A stretch of DNA of 64,000 nucleotides from Streptomyces sp. TS71-3. GTDB taxonomy: Bacteria; Actinomycetota; Actinomycetes; Streptomycetales; Streptomycetaceae. The notes beneath the pieces were generated by a model. That model was not told where the DNA came from and searched no databases. It saw only the letters and a list, made by a program, of their open reading frames with translations. Each line of letters begins with the position of its first letter. The first letter of the stretch is position 1. Both the position numbers and the translations under genes were made by a program. The stretch is taken from assembly GCF_018327685.1 (NCBI RefSeq), contig NZ_BNEL01000003.1, forward strand, positions 186,001-250,000, written 5' to 3'. Below are positions 26,892 to 34,798 of the stretch, piece by piece.

Positions 26892-26960
26892 CCGCGCCAC
26901 CACCCCGCGGCGCCGGAGCGTCCTCCGCCCCGGAGCGCCACCGCCCCGGAGCCACCCCTA

Positions 26961-27040
26961 CGGCCGTTCCCGGGACTCCCCCTCGGCCGTTCCCGGGACT
27001 CCCCCTCGGCCCCTCCCGGGGCTACACCTCGGCCACTTCC
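26961..27040. repeat. 23-bp tandem repeat reaching into the GNAT gene end
   Basis: Units cggccgttcccgggactccc at 26961 and 26984 (identical over 23 bp), a diverged unit at 27007 and a partial one at 27030. The array crosses the stop codon of the acetyltransferase at 27022. Confidence 0.8.
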
Positions 27041-27519
27041 GCGAGCGGCTTTGCGTAGCAGCGGCTCAGCGGGTCGTCGCGGTAGTGGCCGAACTTGGCG
27101 CACTCCTCGTAGCCGCTCGACGCGTACAGGGCGATGGCCTCGGGCTGCTTGGTGCCCGTCTCCAGCACCATCCGCACCCGCCCGGCGGCCCGTGCGTCGG
27201 CCTCCAGGGCCGCCAGGATCACCCGCGAGAGGCCCCGGCCCCGTACCTCGGGCACGACATACATCCGCTTGATCTCGGCGTCGCCGTCGGAGTAGCCCAT
27301 GTCGTTGGTCTCCTGGCTCCGCCAGCCGCCGGTCGCCACGGGCACGCCCTGCTCGTCGTACCCGACCAGGAAGAGTCCCCGCGGCGGTTCGAACATCTCC
27401 GCCTCCAGCGGCGTGGCGTCGCCGTCCCCGTCGCCGTACCGCTCGGCGTACTCCAGCAGCACACGGTCGTTCAGCTTCACTGCGTCGGGGTGGTCGAACC
27501 GGACACGGCATATGTTCAT
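27022..27519 (-). CDS. GNAT-family N-acetyltransferase
   Basis: A 165-residue acetyl-CoA-dependent acyltransferase. Motif A is visible as IKRMYVVPEVRGRGLSRVIL, with the Q/RxxGxG/A-type pyrophosphate loop RGRGLS, and motif B as AIALYASSGYEE. It ends YAKPLAEVAEV, inside a 23-bp repeat. The ATG at 27519 starts MNICRVRFDHPDAV; a start 12 codons earlier is possible. The acceptor is unknown. It is convergent with the MerR gene. Confidence 0.85.
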   Translation of the reverse strand: MNICRVRFDHPDAVKLNDRVLLEYAERYGDGDGDATPLEAEMFEPPRGLFLVGYDEQGVPVATGGWRSQETNDMGYSDGDAEIKRMYVVPEVRGRGLSRVILAALEADARAAGRVRMVLETGTKQPEAIALYASSGYEECAKFGHYRDDPLSRCYAKPLAEVAEV

Positions 27520-27580
27520 GCTCGTCAGGGTAATTCCCGCGGCCGCGAGTGCCACGCGGTATTCCCGTGGGAGCCCCTTA

Positions 27581-27697
27581 CACCCGTGACGCCTGTGACG
27601 CCCGTGACGCGCATGGCATCCGTGACACCCGTGACGCCTGTGACGACGCCCGTGACGTGCAAGACATCCGTGGCGCCCGCGACTCCCGTTACACCCG
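27581..27697. repeat. 9-bp degenerate repeat (gtgacgccc)
   Basis: About a dozen imperfect units of cgtgacgcc fill the gap between the GNAT start and the ArsR-family stop (27689) and run into the last codons of the latter. Confidence 0.75.
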
Positions 27698-28459
27698 CAC
27701 CCCGAAGACCCGCGCGAACCCGGCCCCGCCCTCCTCCGTGACGAACACCGCCCGGCTGTCCCCGGAGCGCCGCACCCAGTGGAGTTCGAGCAGGCGGTCG
27801 AGAAGCCCGCGCCCCACGGCCCCCGACAGGTGGTGCCGCTGCTCGCTCCAGTCGACGCAGTACCGCATCAGGCGCCGCCGCTCGGGAATCCGCGCCCCGA
27901 ACTCCGCGAGGAACGACCGCCCGGCGCCGGTCAGCACGTACTCCACGTCCTTTCCGTACCCGGTGCGCCCGTCCTCGACGGCGACCGCGGGGTCGTACGT
28001 GCCGTCGCCGCCCGCCACGTACCCGCGCTCGATCATCGCCCGCATCAGCTCCACGCCGAGCCGCCCTGCGACGTGGTCGTAGCAGGTGCGCGCCTGGCGC
28101 AGCGCCCGCGCCCTGCTGCTCTGCCTGAGCGACCGCACGGGTGCGGCCGGCGCCAGCCGCTGGAGGGCCTCGATCAGCTCCCCCACCTCGGGCCCGGCGA
28201 GCCGGTAGTACCGGTGGCGCCCGTGCGCCTCGACGGTCAGCAGGCCTCCGGCGGTCAGCTTGCCCAGGTGGGAGCTGGCCGTCGCGGCGCTCACCCCGGC
28301 CTCCGCGGCGAGCCGGCTCGCCGGCAGCGCCCGGCCGTCGTCCAGCGCCAGCAGGATCCGGCACCGTCCGGGGTCGGCCACCAGCGAGCCGACGGCCGCG
28401 ATATCACTGTCGCCGCCCCCGGAGACGTCCGGCGCCGGCACGGTTGGCGATTGCCTCAT
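27689..28459 (-). CDS. ArsR-family winged-helix regulator
   Basis: A 256-residue regulator. An ArsR-like helix-turn-helix sits near the N-terminus (LAAEAGVSAATASSHLGKLT, about 50-69) and its wing is VEAHGRHRYYRLAGPEV. A long helical C-terminal part follows (ERRRLMRYCVDWSEQRHHL). It lacks the CxC metal site of ArsR/SmtB sensors, so it is not an obvious metal sensor. The ATG is 6 nt after a TAGCCT hexamer on the same strand, implying a leaderless transcript. It diverges from the PEP-mutase-family gene across a 13-bp repeat array. Confidence 0.85.
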   Translation of the reverse strand: MRQSPTVPAPDVSGGGDSDIAAVGSLVADPGRCRILLALDDGRALPASRLAAEAGVSAATASSHLGKLTAGGLLTVEAHGRHRYYRLAGPEVGELIEALQRLAPAAPVRSLRQSSRARALRQARTCYDHVAGRLGVELMRAMIERGYVAGGDGTYDPAVAVEDGRTGYGKDVEYVLTGAGRSFLAEFGARIPERRRLMRYCVDWSEQRHHLSGAVGRGLLDRLLELHWVRRSGDSRAVFVTEEGGAGFARVFGVRV

Positions 28460-28465
28460 GGGCCC

Positions 28466-28471
28466 AGGCTA
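28466..28471 (-). promoter_or_regulatory. -10 box (TAGCCT) for the ArsR-family gene, leaderless
   Basis: TAGCCT followed by gggccc and then the ATG at 28459 on the minus strand, with a 6-nt gap. Confidence 0.45.
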
Positions 28472-28543
28472 GGCCGCGGACGTTTCGACACCCGTCGAAG
28501 GAACGACGTCGAAGAATGCTGTCGAGGAATCGATCAAAGAACG

Positions 28544-28656
28544 CGGTCGAAGAACGCGGTCGAAGAAGTCGAAGATCGCGGTCCGAGAACCCGGCCCGAG
28601 AACCCGGTCCAAGAACCCGGCCCGAGAACCCGGCCCGAGACCGCGGTCCGAGAACG
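28544..28656. repeat. 13-bp tandem repeat array in a divergent promoter region
   Basis: Units cggtcgaagaacg, cggtccgagaacc and cggcccgagaacc at 28544, 28579, 28592, 28605, 28618, 28631 and 28644, with one 22-bp variant at 28557. Looser copies precede it from about 28496. It lies between the ArsR-family gene and the PEP-mutase gene and ends 35 bp before the latter's ATG. Confidence 0.85.
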
Positions 28657-28691
28657 CGGGAGACACGACGGAAAGGCGGGAACCCACCCCC

Positions 28692-29462
28692 ATGAACGAG
28701 TCCTTCGGCGACCTCCACCACGGCGTCCGGCCGCTGGTCCTGCCGAACGCCTGGGACGTGCCGTCCGCCCTGCTCTTGCTGGCCGCCGGCTTCCCGGCCG
28801 TCGGCACGACCAGCTTCGGCGTGGCCGCGAGCGCGGGCCGCCCGGACGCCCGCCGCTCGACCGCGGCGGCGAGCCTCGCCCTGGCCCGCGACCTGTCCAG
28901 GCTGCCCTGCCACATCAGCGTGGACATCGAGGACGGTTACGCGGAGAGCCCCGATGAGGTCGCCGACTACGCCGCGGCCCTGCCGGTGGCCGGCGTCAAC
29001 ATCGAGGACAGCACGGCGGAACGGCTGGTCGACCCCGCGGCGCACGCCGAGAAGGTGGCGGCCGTCAAGGAGCGCCGCCCCGACCTGTTCGTGAACGCCC
29101 GGGTCGACACGTTCTGGCTCGGCCAGGACGCCGGGACCGGCGCCACGCTGCGGCGCGCCCTGCTGTACGTCGAGGCCGGCGCGGACGGCGTCTTCGTACC
29201 CGGCACATCCGACCCGGACGTGCTCCGCGAGCTGGCGGCGCAGCTCCCGGTCCCCCTGAACGTCCTGGTGACCCCGGCGCTCGGCCTCACCGCCCTCACC
29301 GGCCTGGGCGTACGCCGCGTCAGCACCGGCTCCCTGCCGTACCGGGCCGCCCTGCACACCGCCGTGGAGACCGCTCTCGCCGCCCGCGACGAGGGCCCGT
29401 TGCCGGCGGCCGTCGCGTACCCGGACCTCCAGGAGAGGCTGCGCCGCCACGGGCGGACGTGA
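28692..29462 (+). CDS. Isocitrate lyase/PEP mutase superfamily protein
   Basis: A 256-residue TIM barrel of the ICL/PEPM superfamily. It has LVLPNAWDVPSALLL and GTTSFGVAAS at the N-terminus, Mg-binding DIEDGYAESPDEV and NIEDS in the middle, and DLFVNARVDTFW later. Related enzymes cleave or form C-C or C-P bonds next to a carboxylate (methylisocitrate lyase, PEP mutase, carboxy-PEP hydrolases). The KKCGH lyase loop is absent, so isocitrate lyase itself is ruled out, and the true substrate is open. Its 5' region is the 13-bp repeat array; the ribosome-binding site is poor. Confidence 0.82.
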   Translation: MNESFGDLHHGVRPLVLPNAWDVPSALLLLAAGFPAVGTTSFGVAASAGRPDARRSTAAASLALARDLSRLPCHISVDIEDGYAESPDEVADYAAALPVAGVNIEDSTAERLVDPAAHAEKVAAVKERRPDLFVNARVDTFWLGQDAGTGATLRRALLYVEAGADGVFVPGTSDPDVLRELAAQLPVPLNVLVTPALGLTALTGLGVRRVSTGSLPYRAALHTAVETALAARDEGPLPAAVAYPDLQERLRRHGRT

Positions 29463-29664
29463 GGAGACGGCTCCCCCGCTCCCCCGCTCCCCCACCCCAC
29501 CGGCCCGCCCCCGTGGCCCGTGCGACCGCCCGAGTGGATCAGGAGCGGTGGCGACGGCGGGAGACCTCCCTAGGCTTGATCACGTAACGGGACACGTCCT
29601 CCGCTCCCGTCCGCGTTCCGATCCCCCTCCCGGGGGCTGCCCGCGCCTGCGAAGGAGACTCGCC

Positions 29665-30165
29665 ATGCCCGCTTCACCTGGGAGCTCCCGACGCTCGGAG
29701 ACCGGCGTCACCGGATTCACGGCGTCGCGGGGGCTCGCCCGCGCCTTGCAGCAGATCCTGGTGGACCTCGTCGAACTGCACCTCCAGGGAAAGCAGGCCC
29801 ACTGGAACGTGGTCGGCCACAACTTCCGGGATCTGCACCTGCAACTGGACGAGATCGTCGACGCGGCACGGGAGGCGGCCGACACCATCGCCGAGCGCAT
29901 GCGCGCCCTCTCGGCCTGGCCGGACGGCCGCACCGACACCGTCGCGTCGACCACGACGCTCCCCGCGTTCCCGGAGGGAGAGGTGGGCGTGAGCGCCGTC
30001 GTCGATCTCGTCACCACGCGCCTGCGCGCCACGGTCGACACGCTGCGCACCCGCCACGACGAGGTCGACGGCGAGGACCCCTCCACCGCCGACCTGCTGC
30101 ACGAGATCATCGACTCCCTGGAGAAGTACGCCTGGATGGTCAGCTCGGAGAACCGGGTCCCCTGA
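29665..30165 (+). CDS. Dps-family ferritin-like DNA-protection protein
   Basis: A 166-residue mini-ferritin that oxidises and stores iron and may shield DNA. Ferroxidase residues lie in the Dps signature LHLQGKQAHWNVVGHNFRDL (His) and the following LHLQLDEIVDAAREAAD (Asp, Glu). The N-terminal 25 residues are Ser/Arg-rich, as in DNA-binding Dps tails. The ATG at 29665 follows gaaggagactcgcc. The 202-bp upstream region should hold a stress promoter, but I could not assign a sigma factor confidently. Confidence 0.9.
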   Translation: MPASPGSSRRSETGVTGFTASRGLARALQQILVDLVELHLQGKQAHWNVVGHNFRDLHLQLDEIVDAAREAADTIAERMRALSAWPDGRTDTVASTTTLPAFPEGEVGVSAVVDLVTTRLRATVDTLRTRHDEVDGEDPSTADLLHEIIDSLEKYAWMVSSENRVP

Positions 30166-30197
30166 GACGCCCTCCCCGGCCCGGGGGAAGGGGAGGT

Positions 30198-31619
30198 TCA
30201 GGAAGACCTCCCGTCCCGGGACGCCTCCTCGGTCCGGTCGTTCTGGTCGTTCCGGTCGGACCGGTCGGACCGGGCTGACGGGGCTGACCGCCCCGACCCG
30301 TCGGACCGCCCCGACCCGGCGGACCCATCGGACCGGTCGGCCGCCGCCCCCGCGGCCGTCTCCACCCCCGCGGCCGTCCCCGCCCCCGCGGCCGTCTCCG
30401 CCCCCGCGGCCGCATCCACCACCGCCGGCATCTCCGCCAGCGCCCGCCATATCTCCGCGGCCAGGTCGATGTTCGACGTCTGCTGGACCTGCTCGGCCAG
30501 CTCCCGCAGCCGCTGGACGCCCTGCCGCGCGTGCCCCTCCTCGATCAGCAGCCGGTTGTGGAGCATGTCGAGCCTGATGCGGTCCCGGTAGGTGAGCCGG
30601 AGTTCGTCGAGGACGAGCTCGTCGTACGCCGCCCGCGCGTCGGCGTACCTGCGCTCCTCGAACGCGAGGTGCACCCGGAGCGTGAGCATCTCCTGGCGGA
30701 GCACCGGGGTGCCGACGAGTCCGAGGACGGGCTCGGCCTCGTCGAGGCGCCGGCGGCACTCGTCGAGCCGGCGGGGCCGCACCTGGAGGTACAGGGATGC
30801 CGCGGCCAGCCGCAGCCGCATCCACAGCACGAGGTCGAGACGGCTGTCGAACTCCTCCAGAGCCTGCTCCAGCAGGTCCCGGGCGGTGGCCGGGTCGCCC
30901 TGCCGGAAGCTCACGGTGGCGGCGGACCACAGAGCCTCGGCGCGGAGCGTGCCGGTCTGCTCCGCCACCACGGCGAGGAGGTCGTCGGCGTGGGCCCGCG
31001 CGTCGGAGAGGCGGCCGGCCTCGGCCTCCACCGACACCAGCGTCAGCAGGGCGGCGCCCGTGTCCTGGACGGACAGCTTGTGATCGTGGGCCAGGAGGCA
31101 TGCCTCCCGCCCTGCCCTGAGCGCCCCCGGGATCTCGCCGAGCGAGCGCAGGCACCGGGCGAGCTGGGCGCGGGAGCGGCACTGCAACTCGGGCAGCATC
31201 AACTCCTCGGAGGTCCGCACCAGTTCGTCCAGGTACTCGGCTTCCTGCCTGCGCTCGCCCCGCCCGGCGGCGGCACGGGAGAGCAGCCAGAGCGCCTGCC
31301 AGCGGAGCGTGGGATCGACCGCGGGCGACTGCTTGAGGGCGGCGGCCAGCTTCTCCAGCGTCCCGCCGTCGTCGGCCGAGGTGGCGAGGGCCAGGGCCTC
31401 GGCGACCGAGCCGACGCTCGGTGCGTCGAACTCCGACGCGTCCACCTGGAGCCGCTCGGCGAGGTAGGCGACGGCCCGCGCCGTCGGCTGCCGCGCGCCC
31501 GACTCCAGCCGGGAAAGATATCCGGTCGACATGTTGTCACCGGCGACGGCGGCCTGTGACAGTCCCCGTTCCGTGCGCAGTTCCCTGAGACGGCGCCCGA
31601 AGGCGGGCTGCTCCACCAT
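30198..31619 (-). CDS. XRE-family regulator with TPR-like C-terminal domain
   Basis: A 473-residue regulator. The helix-turn-helix at the N-terminus (about 7-55) reads FGRRLRELRTERGLSQAAVA then GYLSRLESGARQPTARAV. About 300 residues of helical hairpins follow, TPR-like as in streptomycete cluster regulators and RRNPP-type sensors, often read as ligand or peptide sensors. The ATG at 31619 (MVEQPAFG) has ggtggaa upstream. The last about 55 residues are Ala/Gly repeats (AAGAETAAGAGTAAG) and Ser-Asp-Arg repeats from an 18-bp array. It diverges from the seven-gene cluster and probably controls it through the TTGGCAA sites. Confidence 0.88.
   Translation of the reverse strand: MVEQPAFGRRLRELRTERGLSQAAVAGDNMSTGYLSRLESGARQPTARAVAYLAERLQVDASEFDAPSVGSVAEALALATSADDGGTLEKLAAALKQSPAVDPTLRWQALWLLSRAAAGRGERRQEAEYLDELVRTSEELMLPELQCRSRAQLARCLRSLGEIPGALRAGREACLLAHDHKLSVQDTGAALLTLVSVEAEAGRLSDARAHADDLLAVVAEQTGTLRAEALWSAATVSFRQGDPATARDLLEQALEEFDSRLDLVLWMRLRLAAASLYLQVRPRRLDECRRRLDEAEPVLGLVGTPVLRQEMLTLRVHLAFEERRYADARAAYDELVLDELRLTYRDRIRLDMLHNRLLIEEGHARQGVQRLRELAEQVQQTSNIDLAAEIWRALAEMPAVVDAAAGAETAAGAGTAAGVETAAGAAADRSDGSAGSGRSDGSGRSAPSARSDRSDRNDQNDRTEEASRDGRSS
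30347..30418. repeat. 18-bp tandem repeat, four units, in the XRE-TPR C-terminus
   Basis: Units beginning cccccgcggccgtc at 30347, 30365, 30383 and 30401. They encode the Ala-Ala-Gly-Ala/Val-Glu-Thr type repeats at the regulator's end. Confidence 0.85.
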
Positions 31620-31775
31620 GTCATTCCACCAGCCGTTCGTGAAGGTGGCAGCATCCAGCAGCAGTACAGGCGCCATCCCGATCGGATGGCGCGTCCCCCC
31701 GTCGTCTCTGACGGATGTGCCCAACGGGTAGCAAGGCTCGGTCACGATCGTTCACCGGGTCATTCACCGGACACC

Positions 31776-31804
31776 CACGGTAGCCGTCTTTACAGACTCT
31801 GACA
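31776..31804 (-). promoter_or_regulatory. Promoter of the XRE-TPR regulator
   Basis: On the minus strand TTGTCA (31804-31799), 17 nt, then TACCGT (31781-31776). This is a good HrdB-type promoter about 150 bp upstream of the ATG. Confidence 0.5.
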
Positions 31805-31992
31805 AATGCTTGCCAGCACATCGGGCCGGCGATCTCCCACATCCCCCTCCCAGCGGACTCGGACAGACGCGGACAGCGATTCGCGATCCTCAAGGGAGCC
31901 GGTGAACGACCGTCAGGACGCCCGACACCGCGGGCCATATCCCCACATCTTCAGGCCAGTAGGGGCCTTCGGCGCCCCTCCCGCGACTCTGT

Positions 31993-32051
31993 GCCTCACC
32001 TTGGCAACCCCTTGCCAAGGTGAGGCGAGCGCTGTTACGTTCCCTTGGCAA
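31993..32051. promoter_or_regulatory. Candidate operator: 15-bp inverted repeat plus third half-site
   Basis: GCCTCACCTTGGCAA (31993-32007) and its exact reverse complement (32012-32026) are separated by cccc. A third CCTTGGCAA lies at 32043-32051. Three TTGGCAA half-sites in the promoter of the cluster, next to a divergent XRE-TPR gene, are best explained as that regulator's operator. The hairpin could also terminate, but there is no gene upstream on the plus strand to terminate. Confidence 0.65.
32012..32041 (+). promoter_or_regulatory. Promoter of the seven-gene cluster
   Basis: TTGCCA (32012-32017), 18 nt, then TACGTT (32036-32041). The -35 lies in the right arm of the operator and the third half-site covers the start point. 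Confidence 0.5.
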
Positions 32052-32100
32052 CAGCAGAACGTGCCCTGCCCCTGCGCATCCCCTTAGGTGGCCGAGAGCA

Positions 32101-32160
32101 ATGCAGAAGCTCCAGCGCGTCCTGTGTGCCGGCGTCCCCTTGGAGATCGACTGGCCCTGA
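32101..32160 (+). CDS. 19-residue leader ORF upstream of the cluster
   Basis: ATG at 32101 opens a 19-codon frame, MQKLQRVLCAGVPLEIDWP, ending in TGA at 32160. It lies between the promoter and the aminotransferase ATG (32212). gagag is 3 nt, and aggtgg 10 nt, upstream. It could be a signalling or precursor peptide sensed by the XRE-TPR protein, an attenuator-like leader peptide, or chance. Its last 18 nt (GAGATCGACTGGCCCTGA) recur at the end of the small ORF at 40322. Confidence 0.35.
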   Translation: MQKLQRVLCAGVPLEIDWP

Positions 32161-32211
32161 CCGGGACCGCCTCCCCACACCCGTCTCGCCCCACAGAGAG
32201 AGGAACCGACC

Positions 32212-33633
32212 ATGCCCGAGCTCATCGGAATCGAGCAGTGCGAGCAGCTCAGCGCGAAGCAGGTCCAGGCCCTGTACCGGGAGTACGTGAGCCGCAGCCA
32301 CGTCTCCCTCACCACCACGTTCGGCTTCGGCAAGCAGCTGGTCGAGAAGGCCGACGGAGTCTGGCTGCACACCCGCGACGGCGGGAGGATCCTCGACTTC
32401 ACCGGAGCCGTCGGGGTGCTGAACCACGGGCACAACCACCCGCGCATCCTCCAGGCCCGCAAGCGCTTCGCCGAGCGGGGGCGGATGGAGGTCCACAAGG
32501 CGTTCCTGTCGCCCTACGTCGCCGCGCTCAGCCACAACGTCGGGCGCTTACTCCCCGGCGACCTCGACATCTCGTACTTCCCCAACTCGGGGGCCGAGGC
32601 GAACGAGGGCGCCATCAAGCTGGCGTACAAGTACCACGAGGGCAGACGCCGGACGATCCTGCGCTCGGACATCAGCTTCCACGGGAAGCTCCTGGCCACG
32701 GGCAGCCTCACCGGCTCCCTGGAGAACAGCTTCCGCTTCCCGGGCATCCCCAACGTCAGCTACCCGTACGGTGACGTGGCCGCCATCCGCGACCTGGTGG
32801 CCGAGCACCGCACCGCGGACGGCTCCTGCGACGTCTACGCGATCATGGTGGAGCCCTTCAGCGCGTCGACCATGAACAGCTGGAGCGAGGCCGCCCTGCG
32901 GGAACTGCGGGAGCTGTGCACCCAGGAGGACATCGTCCTCATCTTCGATGAGATCTACACCGGTTGGGGCAAGTCCGGCACGCTGTTCTACTTCATGCGC
33001 TACGACGGGCTGATACCGGACGTCCTGACCTACTCCAAGTCGTTCGGCGGCGGCAAGGCGTCCATATCCGGCTACACGACGCGGGAGCCGGTCTTCCGCA
33101 AGGCGTACGACCGGCTCAGCGAGGTGATCCTGCACTCCACCACGTACTACGGCTTCGGCGAGGAGACCGCCACCGCGATCGAGGCCGTCAACATCATCGT
33201 GGAGGAGGACTACCCGGCCCGCGCCCGCAAGATCGAGGAGATGCTCGCCCACGGGCTGAAGGAGATCCAGCGCAGGCACCCCGGAACGGTGCGGTCCACC
33301 GCGGGCGTCGGCGCCATCCACGGCGTCTTCCTCGACGGCGGTGCCAGGCTGCTCGACCTGGCGGGCAAGCTGGCCCCCTCCGGTCTTTCGGCCGACCCGA
33401 AGTTCCGCACCAAGCTGATCACCAGCGCGGTGATCGCCGAGCTCTACCGCGAGCACGGCATCCTCACCTACTTCAGCCCCAACGGAGACAACCCGCTGGT
33501 CGTGGCGCCCTCCCTGGTCATGGAACCGGCCGAGGTCGACTACTTCCTGACGAGCCTCGACGCGACCCTCGCCAAGGGCCTGCCGAGCCTGCTCACCAAG
33601 TTCGCCCGCGACCGGGTGCTGGCCCGATGGTGA
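32212..33633 (+). CDS. Class III PLP-dependent aminotransferase
   Basis: A 473-residue fold-type I aminotransferase. Visible are the PLP phosphate loop NSGAEANE (125-132), the aromatic/His segment ISFHGKLLATG, the cofactor Asp in IFDEIYTGWG (Asp246, Glu247) and the Schiff-base lysine, probably Lys276 in TYSKSFGGGKA. This is full family length. It starts the operon; agagagg precedes the ATG. It overlaps the next gene at ATGGTGA. With a sugar-type epimerase and a lipid-linked sugar enzyme next door, it may make an amino sugar or supply an amine. Diaminobutyrate-type or glutamate-semialdehyde-type activity cannot be excluded. Confidence 0.9.
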   Translation: MPELIGIEQCEQLSAKQVQALYREYVSRSHVSLTTTFGFGKQLVEKADGVWLHTRDGGRILDFTGAVGVLNHGHNHPRILQARKRFAERGRMEVHKAFLSPYVAALSHNVGRLLPGDLDISYFPNSGAEANEGAIKLAYKYHEGRRRTILRSDISFHGKLLATGSLTGSLENSFRFPGIPNVSYPYGDVAAIRDLVAEHRTADGSCDVYAIMVEPFSASTMNSWSEAALRELRELCTQEDIVLIFDEIYTGWGKSGTLFYFMRYDGLIPDVLTYSKSFGGGKASISGYTTREPVFRKAYDRLSEVILHSTTYYGFGEETATAIEAVNIIVEEDYPARARKIEEMLAHGLKEIQRRHPGTVRSTAGVGAIHGVFLDGGARLLDLAGKLAPSGLSADPKFRTKLITSAVIAELYREHGILTYFSPNGDNPLVVAPSLVMEPAEVDYFLTSLDATLAKGLPSLLTKFARDRVLARW

Positions 33634-34665
33634 GCCGCGTCCTGATCACGGGCAGCAGCGGCATGCTCGGACGGCACCTCGTCGCGCGCTTCGCCGCCGA
33701 CGGCAGGTCCGTCACCGGCCTCGACATCGCATCCGGCGGGCAGCCGGCCGGGGTGCGGGAGGTCATCGGCGACATCCGCGACCCCGAGGCCGTGGACCGC
33801 GCGCTGGAAGGCGCCGATCTGGTGGTCCACTGCGCGGCGGCCCTGCCGAGCTACCCGGCCGAGGAGATCCGTTCCATCATCGTCGAGGGAACCCGCACCC
33901 TCCTGTCCGCGGCGCGCCGGCAGGGCGTTCACCGCACCGTCCACATCTCCTCCACCGCCGTCTACGGCCTCCCGGACACCGTGCCGACGCCCGAGAACCC
34001 ACCCGTACGCACCGGTGGACCCCTACACGCGAGCCAAGGCCGAGGCGGAGGCCCTCGCGCTGCGCTTCAGGGAGGAGGGCATGGTGCTGCCGGTGCTCCG
34101 CCCCAAGACCTTCGTGGGGCCGGGCCGCATGGGGCTGTTCTCGATGCTCTTCGAATGGGCCGAGGAAGGGCGCAACTTCCCCGTGCTCGGCCGCGGTGAC
34201 GTGCGCATCCAGATGCTCGCCATCGACGATCTGGTCGACGCCGTCGTGCTGGCCGCCACCCGGCCCGCGGCGGTGGCGAACGACACGTTCAACGTCGCCG
34301 CCCGCGAGTTCGGCACGCTCCGCGAGGACTTCCAGGCCGTGCTGGACGAGGCCGGGCACGGGGGGCGCATCGTCTCCGTCCCGGCGGGCCCCGCGCTCGC
34401 CGCGCTGCGGCTCCTGGAGAAGGCACGGCTGTCCCCGGTCTACGGCCGGCTGCTGCACAAGCTCCGCGCGGACTCGTACGTCAGCACCGACCGCATCCGC
34501 GACGCGCTGGGCTTCGTGCCCCGCAGCTCCAACCGGGACGCCATCCTCGCCACGTACCGCTGGTGGCGCGCGCAGCCGCGCGGCACGCAAGCCGCACGCT
34601 CCGGCAGGACCAGCCGGGACCCGTGGCGCCAGGGCGCTCTGGGGCTGGCGAAGGTCCTCTTCTGA
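33627..34665 (+). pseudogene. NAD-dependent epimerase/dehydratase with +1 frameshift
   Basis: The N-terminal half in one frame has the Rossmann motif RVLITGSSGMLGRHLVARF and HISSTAVYG, the catalytic Ser region. The second half, with the catalytic YxxxK in VDPYTRAKAEAEAL, continues in the next frame from about 34015. The two join cleanly if one base is removed in the run accggtggac (34011-34020). Corrected, it is about 345 residues, normal for extended SDR epimerases. It may be a real inactivating mutation, a sequencing error or, less likely, a programmed shift. In the pathway it would oxidise or epimerise a sugar. A GTG at 34015 could yield a 216-residue fragment. Confidence 0.85.
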
Positions 34666-34798
34666 GCCGCCTCGGAGCGCTCCTGAACCGCCTGTGAGCC
34701 GCTTCTGGCCCGCTTCCGAGCCGCGCCCGCGCGCCTTCCCGCTGCCTTTCCGCGCCCCTTCCCCTGCTCTCCCTCGACTTCAGCCCGAGGAGACCTCC

